In this document: positions 46,746-57,999 of the stretch, piece by piece
Position numbering within the stretch: the stretch's first letter is position 1
How the letters are laid out: every line of letters starts with the position of its first letter
Assembly (NCBI GenBank): GCA_001414345.1
Contig: LLCB01000017.1
Coordinates: 186,001 to 250,000 of the forward strand
Length of the DNA stretch: 64,000 nt
DNA from: Hymenoscyphus infarciens
Taxonomy: Eukaryota > Ascomycota > Leotiomycetes > Helotiales > Helotiaceae
Direction: 5' to 3'
Made by a program: the position numbers and the translations under genes
Notes under the pieces: model-generated
Seen by the model: only the letters and a program-made list of their open reading frames with translations
Database searches by the model: none
Told to the model about the DNA's origin: nothing

Positions 46746-48088
46746 ATAATAGATATCGCTTATTTAGGCTTATATATACTCTTAAGATTAGCTACTATTA
46801 TACTATTCTCTATATCTACTTCTTTAAAGATATAGATTATTATAAGCTAAGTACTACTTATTAAGATCTCGAATTTAGCCTTTCTACTATTAAACTCCTC
46901 TTATAGTACCTTCTAATATACTTTATTATACTTAGTATATACGTCTAATAAATTAATAAGTTTTTATAAAAACTTATTAACCTAGTCTCTAGTACTAATT
47001 AGCACCTCTTTCTTAAATTAATAGATTACTATAGTAACCTATAAAAGTAGCCTTTTTTAGAAGACGCTTATATAACTAGATATAAATAGTTTAATAGAAG
47101 ATAGTCTTCTTTTAATAATAAAGATTAAAACTAAAGTCGTCTCTCTTTTTAAGTCGACTCTTCGTAGCTTTATTCTTCTTTCTAGCCTTATTTCTTAGCT
47201 TAGTAGCCTTCTTAGTATAATCTCTAAACTTCGACGAATTAGTAGTAGAGGAGTTATTACTATTATAATCTCGCTAGCACTTATTATTAAAGAAGAAGAG
47301 TAATTCGATTACTTTCTTACTCTTAGAAATACTCTTAAAGTTTATAGTAGGTTTCTTTTAAATTTAAGGCTTTTAGAGCTTAGCTTAAGATATAGTAGTA
47401 TTTTAGTTAAAGCTATATTTACTATAAAAGACACTACTAATAGGCTTTCTATAAATAAGATAAAAAGATATAATAGCGATAGTATATAAAAGAGATATAT
47501 AGAAGAGAATTACGAATCTACGAGTATATAAAAGTAGTAGTAAGAGGATAATAGTAGGATCTAGGGTATAAGGCGTATAAGAGCGAGGATCTTAAATTAT
47601 ATCTTTTTAATAACTATAATTCCTATAATAATCGAGTATATATAATTTTAATACGATTAAATAGTCTTAATACGTAATTCTCTTAACTTCGAAGGATAAT
47701 TAAGTATAAAAGGTAGTAGTAGAGTATATTGAATTATTATATATTTAGGCGCTAATATACTAAAAAGTCGATTTTCCAAAATGTTCGCTAACAGCTACCA
47801 TAGTAACCTCGGACCCTGACAGCTGGACGGGAGTCGAACTATCCGACGGCACGTGCACTACAGGACGACATATATAACATCACACCACTCTCTCTTTCTA
47901 TTCAATCTACTTGTCGGCAGCATCAAACGTTACCAACAACACTAATACTAGATACTCGAGGAAATAGTGTATATCAGCTCCTGCTCTGCTGCAAGTCCGG
48001 TTTCCGTTCTAATCCTCTGGATATCGCTTATCCCAACTCCAGAGTGGCCCTTATCGGCGATATAGATGTCAGCAGTGACGTCTCTACT

Positions 48089-49956
48089 ATGTCTTCTCCC
48101 GTGTGCCCCCAAGCCTTTGCAACTTTGTCTCCCGAGAACACTCTTGCTAGGCAAGGCTTTGATGCTGTAGCTATACGGAGTAACGCGAAATCTGATGTAA
48201 AACTGTCCCAATATACCCGAATGTATATCGCCAAGGCAACCGCCGTATATCCTCCAGCACAGCTCTCGGAGTCGGACAGTGATTATGATACAACTCAATC
48301 AAAAGGGGACGCTCTACACTACGGCGGCCATTATGCTTTATGCTTGTGTAGACGACATAAACCTCGGCACCCAGGACTGGGTTGGATCATGGGATATGGA
48401 GATCCTCGTCTACCAGACGCGGGAGTAGACTTACAACTCGACGACCGTCGCCGCAAACCGACTCTGTTAAGACCCCGACATGCAAGATTTGTCTTCACTT
48501 CAGATGGATTATTCGCGCTCACTGTTGTTAAAGATGGGCGTGGTATCATTGTTGGCAGCGACTCCTTCACAACCGGCCTCAGATTGTTGCCTCACGCTAA
48601 ACCAACAGCGATCCAACTAGGAGAGTTTAGCTACACACTCAGGCTCACTGCAATCGTTCAAACACCCGCGTGGTTGGACGACTACCGAATATACATGGAG
48701 GAATCCGGTTTACATCCTACACCAGACTTTGTAACTCCAACCCCTTCGCCACTAGATCATCTCCTTGGCGACTGGGTTATCAGCAACACTATTTCCAGTG
48801 GTTCTTCTGGTGCTGTCAGTACAGCAAAGAATTTAAAGAAAGGCAAACTATTTGCTGCGAAACGATACAAGGCAGGTGGAAACCGTGGCAATTCATCAAC
48901 TGAAATTCAAATGTTACGTTCACTGTTACCAAAACATGTAAGTTATAAATTAGCATTTTGACCTCTCGTAGATAGTAATGCTAATAAATCCTCAAGAAAA
49001 ATATTATCCAATACGTTGACCACATTTCCGAGGAGAACAAGAACGGTTGGGCATACTTATTTATGACGCCTTTGGCTTTATGTACACTTTCTGAAATGAG
49101 AGAACACAACGCTGAGGCTTGCCTTTCTGTTATGGATCAATTACTTCAAGGCCTGCAGGCACTGCATGTAGCTGGTATAGTTCATCGTGACATCAAGCCT
49201 CTCAATATTGGTATAGCACGGGTGGACCCGTTATTAATCTTTATATTTGATTTCGATCACGCATGTCAGCCTCGTGGTAGGCAGAAGATTTTACCGATGC
49301 CAGGAAAATTTGGTACTCGGAGCTATCTTGCGCCTGAGATGGAGGAAGTTCCTTACGACTTCAAAGTCGACATCTGGTCTTGTGGGAAAATTGGTGCCTG
49401 GATTTTGTTTGGCAGAGGAAATGCTTTGTGGAATGACATTCTTTGCATCACGCATACACCGCAGATACGCAGTGTAAGCGACTTGCCAACAAAAGGGTAC
49501 CAGCTACCTAGAGCTTTGTTACCCGCAGAGACAAATAATCTAGGATCACTCTGGACTTCGGATACTAGACTATCAGCCCGCCAACAGAACAAACGAGTCC
49601 ATGAAGTTCTTCCAGAACTCAATGGCGCTGCTCCCAATAGTATAGAACACCTCGTTGGACAACTCCTTGAATGTGATCCGGATCTTAGACCTTCTGCCGA
49701 CGATGCGTTACTCCATCATTGTTTCCGCGAATCAGCGTTTCTCCCCCCAACCCACAAAACAGGTGATAAACGTCACTTCGAACACAATAATATACACACC
49801 TCTCTCGAGCCCTCTGAATCTGGCTCGACTGCAGAAATGGCAGGCACGAATCGACTTACAGCATGGGAAAGAAAACCTGCTACTCATGCTCATCTGGGAA
49901 GACATGCTCTTCGAGTTGGTGGTGGATCAGAGGACTACTTCGAGCTTGAGACTTGA
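48089..49956 (+). CDS. Protein kinase with N-terminal FHA-like region
   Basis: Two exons: 48089-48937 and 48997-49956, joined in phase 0 across a 59-nt intron; 602 residues. The open frame extends upstream to a GTG at 48044, but the first ATG is 48089. The N-terminal ~190 residues include RHARFVFTSDGLFALTVVKD, GSDSF and a beta-rich stretch that could be a diverged FHA domain (weak). The kinase domain has a Gly/Ser-rich loop ISSGSSGAV (235-243), Lys258 in LFAAKRYK, Glu272 in STEIQML, HRDIKPLN at 346-353, DFD in place of DFG at 368-370, and GTRSYLAPEM around 395. All key catalytic residues are present; DFD is an unusual but tolerated variant. The C-terminal ~130 residues are a low-complexity tail. 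Target unknown. The coding start lies about 290 bp from the 4.5-kb transposon. Confidence 0.8.
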
Positions 49957-50313
49957 TGAGCCCATATAGCTAGCTATATGAGAACTCTCGGAGTTTGCAC
50001 CGCAGTTCGAGAGCCTGAAACAGTTGGCTCGAGAGCCCCGAAGTGTTCTCTTTCCCAATTAGGGACGGGGCAATTTCAAAAGAAGGAATTGCGTTTCGGA
50101 GACATTGCGAGATGACTGTGCTGGGTCTGGATAGCGAAGTCGATGTCAAAATCGATGGACTTACGCAACAAAGGACAAGCATCAGCAACTGTCCTTATCG
50201 TCTGCAGCAAATAACAGTAGACCAAGGGTTAGATTGTGTTTTTGGTTGCAGTGATCACAAGAAACGAGTTTTTGGCCCCAGGATGCTTTATGATCGTATA
50301 TAACTATTCATTT
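49957..50313. other. Region between kinase and Myb-like gene
   Basis: An 86-codon plus-strand frame (50043-50303) has no recognisable domain. Nothing else seen. Confidence 0.25.
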
Positions 50314-51144
50314 TTAAGTCACTATTTTGCTGGGAGAGCTCGTCCGTGGTTTCGACTGAAAATCCTTTCTTCGTTCTATCGCGCACAAAGAGCGACCAAA
50401 TGCTCCACTTTCGTATATTTTGATGGCAGACATACCGTTATTTAGAAGGTTGTTGAGCCTGATGTCTTCATCTATCGTCCATTTCGTTCTTGAATTCCCA
50501 TAACTTTTAAGAGCGAGCAAATGTTCCATTTTCGTATGTTTCGTAAGCAGACATACCGGCTGCTACAAGCTGGCGGAGCTTGGTGTTTTCATCTGTCGTC
50601 CATTTCGAGTGTCGCAGTGGCTTCGTTTCTTCGCGTTTCTTTCTTTCAAGTAGAGTAACTATAACTATATCGTAGATTAGTATCGATACTCAGAGATAGA
50701 TTGAAACCTACTGTATGTAGTTAAGACATCCCGTGGTATATACGATCCAACAAAATTGCTGTTGATATTGGGGTCGTTTTCAAACCACAGTTCCCATGGG
50801 AGATTTCCCCTTGTTATATTGAAGGTTTGTGGAGGAGAGCTGAAAGGAGGCGTTGTCGTCGGGACTGGAGTCATAAAAGAATTGTGATCATGTATACTTT
50901 GGTTGGCAACCCTATCGTTGTTTTCGACTGTTAGGAGCTCTCCAGAGTGATTGTTGCGTTGTTGCTCAATTTTCTCCTCTCGCGTCCAGGGACACCCGTT
51001 TGAATCATCTTTCTATGAATTAGTTTATGTCGCAATATTCAGAGAATTAAACTTACCCACGACCTCAACCTCCTCATACTCAACATGAGCCAGTGGTTCT
51101 CCTGCAAAATAGCCTAAAATGGTTAGCAGGAGTTCGATATCCAT
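50314..51144 (-). pseudogene. Myb/SANT-like repeat gene with a frame break
   Basis: A minus-strand model starts MDIELLLTILGYFAGEPLAH (51144-51057), then an intron to exon 2 at 51008 (CPWTREEKIEQQRNN ... LPWELWFENDPNIN), then an intron (50711-50659) to exon 3. Exon 3 encodes KWTTDENTKLRQLVAAGMSA, YETYENGTFARS and then a stop at 50507-50509. Directly after, in another frame, comes a second near-copy: KWTIDEDIRLNNLLNNGMSA, IKIYESGAFGRS, LCAIERRKDF, ending at 50314. W-T-x-[DE]-E-[DN] followed by a short helix and AIERR resembles Myb/SANT-like DNA-binding repeats. The two repeats are also visible as a direct DNA duplication of about 125 bp (50395-50520 and 50510-50640). Either the gene is frameshifted between repeats or the first stop is the natural end and the second repeat is a relic. 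Confidence 0.5.
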
Positions 51145-51315
51145 GACGAGGGAAAACGTACAAAAAATTGGCGTACAAAAATGTGGATACTGCCAGCACT
51201 CATGCTCGGGAGGTCCGGATCGTCGAAGGGTGTATATAGGCGACTACAAAGACACTTGAAAATGTACTAGTTGCGCGTATAGAAACTCAGCGGAGAATTA
51301 CCGACAAGGGAATCC

Positions 51316-51735
51316 TCACTCTCCGCGTATGACTCGTTCTACGTTGTATCTAACCTCTTGATAGTTTGTATCACATTCACACCGAATGGTGCAGAATCGT
51401 AAGCAAAGACTACCCTGCATATTATCAACGGGCTTTGGAAAAGGGAGGCTCCCTATTTGCCTGCATTGTTTGTCGCGGGCATGGTGGGAATTGTCGATTT
51501 GAGGATGCTCGGGCAGAAATTCTAGAGTCATCCTCACTTCGTATGGCAGGCTGTCAATTTCTCCCAAGTCTTCAATACCATTTTTGAAGAGAGGTTGCCG
51601 CAGGCTGGTGGCTTCGAGGGTTGGTAGGGAAGGCATCGGCTGTCGACCGAAGTCTTTAATATGCCGTTTTGAGACTGCGGGCTGGTGGTTTCGAGTCGTC
51701 GGTCGCAGAGGGCGTGAGAAGGCATCGCCTATCAA
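51316..51735 (-). CDS. Hypothetical protein
   Basis: Open frame of 139 codons with mixed composition (NGIEDLGEIDSLPYEVRMTL, FPKPVDNMQGSLCLRFCTIR). No recognised domain. It lies upstream of the Myb-like gene on the same strand and could be an extra exon of it or a chance frame. Confidence 0.25.
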   Translation of the reverse strand: MIGDAFSRPLRPTTRNHQPAVSKRHIKDFGRQPMPSLPTLEATSLRQPLFKNGIEDLGEIDSLPYEVRMTLEFLPEHPQIDNSHHARDKQCRQIGSLPFPKPVDNMQGSLCLRFCTIRCECDTNYQEVRYNVERVIRGE

Positions 51736-51912
51736 TTTGGGAGCAAAAAGAGGTGAGTCGGTGAGTTATTGAGAAGTGGTCGTTGGCATAAACCAGCGAC
51801 GCGTGCGATTATTTTGTAAGTAAACAAAGTATTTTGCCCCGATGTCAACGTCACGTGAAGCACAATTAAAAATACACCACCTAAGCATCTCCACATTGAC
51901 GACATCCGGAAG

Positions 51913-52791
51913 CAGTGTAGTCGATAGTATTATCGTGATAAAATACTGCAGTATTTTAGATTAATATATTATTATGATATCCTAGTAGTACGTATCCAAA
52001 TACGCTATAATACGATCGTAATATCGTGATATTATACGGTATATCTTTTAATAACTCGTAAGCGCTAAAACCTACTTTTTCTCAAAATGAGGCTATTTAC
52101 ACTTTTTCTATATACTCTTTTATTACTTACTTATTACTAAGCTTCGTATTATATACTTTATTAAATAAAGATTAAGCGTATACTAGAAAGCTTAGCTTTA
52201 TTTTTTAAACTAATATAATCGTTTTATAGAATTATATATATAATTTAGCTAGTATTTAGACTAAATGATTTTTTATTCATCGATTTAGTTAATCTTTATA
52301 TATAATTAAAGAGTAAAATTTAATAAATTTGATATACTAATTTTTATATTTATTCTAGCTATTAATTTAACGTTATTATCGTCGAATTAGTACTTAGTAT
52401 TAATAGATTTTTAGATATGTTTTTCGCTTATATAGGCTATATTTATCACTTTATATTACTCGGGTTAGTTTAAGAGCTATTTATATAGAACTTTAAATAG
52501 ATCTATAATTCTAGCTATTTAGTATTATATTTTCTATATTATACGTTATACTATATAGTTTCAAAAGATAAGACTAAAAAGAAGTAGAGTTAAAATCCAG
52601 AGTAAAAAGCTTAAAGATTTAGGCTTAGTAATACTACGATATTATTATAATATCGATTAAAATACTAATAATATAAAGGATAATATTAGTATATATCGTA
52701 GTATTTGAAAGATATAAATAATATATATTAAAATATATTTCTAATAATATATCGTAGTAGTATAATATTATAAATACTATCGACTATACTA
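51913..52791. mobile_element. RIP-decayed inverted-repeat element
   Basis: Left end CAGTGTAGTCGATAGTATTA and right end, reversed, TAGTATAGTCGATAGTATTT, differing at CpA/TpG-type sites. The interior is AT-rich and rich in TATCGTAGTA-like motifs, reminiscent of the ends of the hAT-like element at 15898-17223. No matching target duplication was found, perhaps because the right flank was replaced by the adjacent MITE C fragment. Confidence 0.6.
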
Positions 52792-52799
52792 ATCCCGTC

Positions 52800-53247
52800 T
52801 TCTTCTATTCTTAAATTCTAGCTTTCCTAGCTACTTCTATTCTATAATACTTACTTATCTTTTCTTACTAAATAGAGAGACTAGAATAGAAAGAGTTAGA
52901 CTAGTTAATTTCACTTAAAACCTAGAAGATAGATAGAAAAGAGAGTCTAAGTCTCTAATTTCGCTTAATATCTAGAAGATAGATAGAAAAGAGAGTCTAG
53001 ATCCTAATTAGAGAGTTGTTTTCCTAATCCTACTCTAGCTTAGTCTTCTTTTTTTATCTATCTAGCTACTTCTATTCTATTTTTAGAACTTTCCTAGCCA
53101 CTCTTATCCTAGTTAGAGTACGTAGTCTACTAAACTTAGCTTAGCCTTAATCTTAATCTAGCCTAGCCTCTTCTATTCTTACCTAGATAAGTAGCTTATT
53201 CTATTCTAAGTACTAGGCTAACTAAGACGAGGAAAGCTAAAACACTA
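52800..53247. mobile_element. MITE C, RIP-mutated 5'-truncated copy
   Basis: Aligns along its length with 39465-39906, for example CTTAAATTCTAGCTTTCC and ACTAGGCTAACTAAG, but many C/G positions are T/A. The left inverted end is missing; the right end reads GGAAAGCTAAAACACT. Confidence 0.78.
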
Positions 53248-53435
53248 TTAATTATACTACGAATATAAATACTATAAATAATAATTAACTAATTATTTAC
53301 AAATATAAATATCGAATATTAATCTAGCTTTTTGTTAATTTAATTAATAGATTAAGATAAGCTTATTATTTAGCTTTTTAAAGTCAGATTATATACTAAA
53401 GATATAGTAATAGAGAAGTAGCTATAAAAGCTTAA

Positions 53436-54779
53436 TAGTAAGAGTTAAGGCTATAGCTAGTAGGCTCTCTAAGCGAACTCTACTAAATTAACACTTATTA
53501 CTTAAAAATCTATTATAAATCTAACTTTAAGTCTTTTATCTTAAAACTTATATATATTATTAATAAATAGTAGCTAATCCTTTTACTTTAATAACATCCT
53601 CTAACTTATAAGTTAATCGCTTAGTATATCGCTTATAATTACGTAGATCTACTAAATCCTAGAGCCTTTGAATCTCTCTAATTAATCTCTTCTTAGAAGT
53701 CGGTATAAAAGGTAACTTCTTTAACTCTTCTTTTATCTACTACTAGACCTTCTCTATTACGTTTAAATTAGGTAAAGAAGGAGGTTAATTAAAGCTATAA
53801 ATATTATATTCGAGCTTAGCTAAACGAGTATATTCTTTATATACCTTTAAACCGTCTTTTATAAAAATACAATTAGTACTAAGCTTATTAAATAGTAGAA
53901 AGATAACTAGTTTAAGAACTTAATCCCTATATACCTGAAAATTCACCTCTTTATAGCCTTATTTCTTCTCTAGAAAGATAAGAGAGGACTTATAATCCTA
54001 GCTAATCGCACTCTAAATTATAACTAATACTCTCTCTAAGTAATATATTAACTAAATATAGTCTAGACATCTCTTTTCGTCTATATACTATGTTACTTAA
54101 ACCCTTCTACTCTTTCTAAGCTTAAATATATACTCGTCTAACTATATAACCTTCCTCTAATCCCCCTTTTACCTATAAATAGCTACCTAATCTAATGTCC
54201 TCTATTAGTAGTATAATAATATAAAAGTAAGACGTTTCTTTACTTATATTTAACTAATAAAGAGTTGAGAATATATAATATATTATTAGTAGCTAGTATA
54301 ACGAAGTTCTTAGTAAATAGTATAAGAAGAAGCAAGTAAGTTAAGAGTGTTTTTAACTTATAAAAAAGATATCTAATAAGTAGTATAATTTTAAGATATA
54401 AACTAAAGAATTTAGTAGATATATTATTTAGATAGTAATCTCTTTTAATATTACTTCTCTTTACGAGTTATTTAACTTAAATTAGCCTTATAAATCCTTT
54501 ACGTAGTAGATTTAGATACTTCTAATTCTTTAAAGATAGTGCTCTAGGATTTTCTATCTACTTAGGCTTAGCGTACTCTAGCACGCTTTAGTATAGGCTA
54601 ATTCTAGCTAGGCTTGTATATATAAGAGAGAGAGAGTATTTAGTCTACTATCTTTAATTTAAAGAGTTTTAGTTAAAAGGTTAAATTATAGTAGGTTTTT
54701 AAAAAGAGAGTGTTAGAAATTAAAGTAGAGAGTTATCTCGCTTAGAGAAGCTTACTAGCTATAGCCTTAACTCTTACTA
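53436..54779 (-). mobile_element. RIP-inactivated Tc1/mariner transposon
   Basis: Inverted ends of about 55 bp, TAGTAAGAGTTAAGGCTATA on both sides (53436 and, reversed, 54779), continuing to ...TAACAC. The minus strand between them encodes a stop-riddled transposase. Its C-terminal part is readable over about 53820-53570: NVIEKVWWQIKEELK-like (cf. the DLNPIENLW motif of the DDE family), then IREIQRLQ and a tail ending VIKVKGLATIY (cf. A+GG.TKY). The length of 1.34 kb is right for the superfamily. No intact frame remains. Confidence 0.78.
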
Positions 54780-57569
54780 AACATAAGCTTATTAATAATA
54801 ATTATAGAAAAGTCGATCTTTTATACTAGAATCGCTTATTCAACTTTCTTATAAACGCTAATACCTTACTAGTAGTAGAGTTAATAGTATTATAAGATTA
54901 TATTATAGTATAGAATAGAGCTATATTAATATCTATAAGAATAAAGAAATTATCTAGTAGTATAAGTAAATCTTTAATAATTATCTAGAGATAGAGAACT
55001 ATATTAGAATAGAAATAATAAAAGAAACTAAAGAAAAATTACTTAGAAATTAATAAGAGCTTTCTAGCTTTATATTTTTATAAGAAATATATAAATAAAA
55101 TAGAAAATAACTATTTTTATATAAATAGCTTTTTTAAAAAGATATCTTTAGAAAACTAAATATTCTAGATAATAGTATTATCTTTTCAAAGCCCTTTTTT
55201 AAGATCTAGAGTATAGTTATAATATCTACTTACTTATATCGTTTTATTAAAAGTCGAATATTCCTTATTTAAGAATTCTTATTTTAAAATAAAGTAGAGT
55301 AATATAGAGACGAGAGATTTTAAGAAAGAAGCGACGATATATATATTTAGAGTTTAAAAGTTTAGAGACCTAACTAAAGTCTTTAGAAACTTAGAAGTAA
55401 TATAAGAATAGAGAAAGAGATATTTATAATATAAGAGAGATAATAGATTTTGATTTTTGATTTTTGATTTTAGACTTTTATATATAAATAAAAGAGAAAG
55501 AGAGATATCTAACTACTATATATAGAATACTTATTTTCTATTATATAAGAATTTAAGAATTATACTTTTCTTAATCTATTTATTATTTTAAGTAAAGAAG
55601 ACTACTTAGTAGTTAGCTTATCTAGAAAAACTAATATATAAGAGAGAGTAAAAGAGAGAGAGTAAGAGATAGAGAGAGAGAGAGAAAGAGAGAGAATTAT
55701 AAAAGAAACGTAGATCTTAGATATATAGTATAAGAGAAATAATTATCTTATAATTAAAATTAGAACTAACTCTAATAAATAAATAATATTTTTAAAACTA
55801 GAAAGAAGTTATAAAATAGTTTAAGAAGAAAACCGACGCTTACTCTAATAGTAGAATAAACTAAATAAGTTTTTCTAGATATTACTAACTTAATTTTTTA
55901 GAATATATCTAAATAAGAAGTACTTATAAATACCTAATAAGTTAGTTTAAATACTATAGATATATAAAAAGAAATAAACGCGAGCTTTAGAAAAGCTAGG
56001 TTATAATATTATAACTAACTCTTCTAAGAGTTATATAACTTCTCTAAAGTCGATATAATAATATAGCTTTTTTAGATTTATTAGTACGCGGTTTCAAGTA
56101 GCTTTAATTAAAAACGTAATAAGCTAGAAACGTAACTAATAAGAAAAAATAGAAATCTTATACTTAATATATATATTATAGTCTTTTAGTCTATTATCTA
56201 CTAAAGGTATAAAGCTTTTAGTCTATTATCTACTTAAATTATAAGTCTTTTAGTTTATTATATATTATATTTATATATCTATATCTTTTATAAAACGAAG
56301 ATTATATAATACTCTACTCTATTTTCTCTATATATATAGTAGAGTTTTTACTTTAAAATATAAAGTTTCTTAGAGTATTTTAAATCTACTTTTTAAATAA
56401 AATAGTTATAAACCTAGATTAACTTTATATAGATCTACTAGAAACCTCTTTTAAGAGATATATCTTAGATATTATAAAGTATAAAATAAGCGCTCTCTAT
56501 AATTAGTTAGTATAATTAATTATTTAATACTTATTCTTAATAAATACTTAGAAGCTTAGCTATAAAGCTAGTATTATAGAAAACTTTTAGATACTAGATA
56601 TACTAGAAGTATTAGAAGTACTAGAAGTGAATATAATATTATTTTACTTATATAGTCTCTAAGTTCTATCTTCTATATACTAGTACTCTCTAATACTATA
56701 CTTATCTATATACTCTACTTATATAAGCGATATTCTCTAAAAGAAACTTTTATATAATAACTTAATTTATTACTTGCTTTTTTAAACTATTATAGTTTTA
56801 TAAAGCTAGATAGTATATAAAGAGATAAGAGACTAGTTATATAATTATATAATCCTAGAATATAAAGAGTAAATTAGAATTAGTATTATTAGTATTAAGA
56901 CTTAAATAGTAAGCTAGCCTTAGTAGTATAAGTTAGATAGTAAGTAAGCTTTAGTACTAAGTATAATATAGCTAAATCGTAGCTACTTCAGCGTTATATA
57001 CTTAGTATAACTAGCTAGTATAGCTAGTATAAAGCTATTCTACTAGTATAGAAAAGTTTTTTATAATATATATACTCTAAGAGTTATCTTAATTTAATAG
57101 CTTACTCTTAAAAAGCTTATATAAAGCTCTATAGTATATAGATAGATAATAAACTTAGCTATAAAGCTAGCTACTTCTACTCTTAGTACTACTTTCTTAA
57201 ACTAGAAGCTTAGTACTCTATAAAGCTAGTAGTATAAGAACTAGTTATAGACTACTCTATCTATAAGTACTATCTACTATCTTTACTAAAGCTAGAGCTA
57301 GTCTAGTACTAGAGTATAAGAGAGAAAGCTAGATAGACTCTAAGAGTTAAAACTTACTTCTAAGAATATTATCTAGAATCGTTATTAGAGTATTAATAAG
57401 CGTTTTATAGAATTCTCTAGAGTAGAAATAGAGAGCGATATAGTTAAGAGATTCTTTTATAAACTAGTATTATTATTAGCTTAGGAAGTTATCTCTTTTC
57501 TAGACTTAAGAGATATACTATATAGAAATACGATTATATAATATTATCTTTTCTCTCTCTATATATAGT
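54780..57569. repeat. AT-rich RIP-mutated DNA, unassigned
   Basis: No open frame. A purine-rich GA run lies near 55640-55700, and a TTTTTGATTTTTGATTTT-like run near 55450. Nothing could be assigned to a family. Confidence 0.4.
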
Positions 57570-57985
57570 AGAGTTTTTTATAATAGCACGCTATTCTGAA
57601 TTATTAGTATTCGTAAACCTGCTAATATCTCTAATATTCTAGAGCTAAGATTTATAATTAATCTAATACTTATAAGAGAGAAGGTACTAAAGAGAGTAAG
57701 GTTTAGATATTATATATTTTACTTTAAGACCTTATATCTTTAGCTTTAAAGCTCTTATTATTTTATTAGCTATATTAGAAAGAGCTTAGTTATTATTATT
57801 ATTAGAAATTAGTAGTCTTTAACCTCTTATATATAGATATTTATACTTAGTATAGAAGAGAGATAGTTTTTCCTTTTCTTCTATATTAAAGCCTAGTATT
57901 TATATATATTATTCTACTAAACGTACTCTTATATATCTCTTTTATAATAGTATAGATTTTATATTATTATATAAAAAAGAAAAAC
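57570..57985 (-). repeat. Dispersed repeat copy, inverted
   Basis: Reverse complement of the 44609-45030 repeat, starting TATAATAGCACGCTATTCTG and sharing reversed AGCTCTTATTATTTTATTAG-like and GAAGAAAAGG blocks. It adjoins the left side of the Ty3/gypsy remnant but has no same-orientation partner on the right, so it is not that element's LTR. Confidence 0.55.
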
Positions 57986-57999
57986 TCTTCTTTACTAGT

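Larger units (their letters stand above)
43273..47801. mobile_element. 4.5-kb RIP-decayed DNA transposon with long inverted ends
   Basis: The 8-mer AGTAACCT occurs at 43265-43272 and again at 47802-47809. The ends inside are inverted: ATGGTGGCTGTTAGCGA on the left and, reversed, ATGGTAGCTGTTAGCGAACA on the right. Similarity continues for about 150 bp, including CATTTTGGAAAATCGACTTT and TACCTTTTATACTTAATTAT-like blocks. The left end has an extra CCCTCGG. The interior is AT-rich with no open frame and contains two other repeats (44609, 46455). Long inverted ends with an 8-9 bp duplication suggest a Mutator-like element; hAT is the alternative. The transposase could not be read. Confidence 0.8.
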
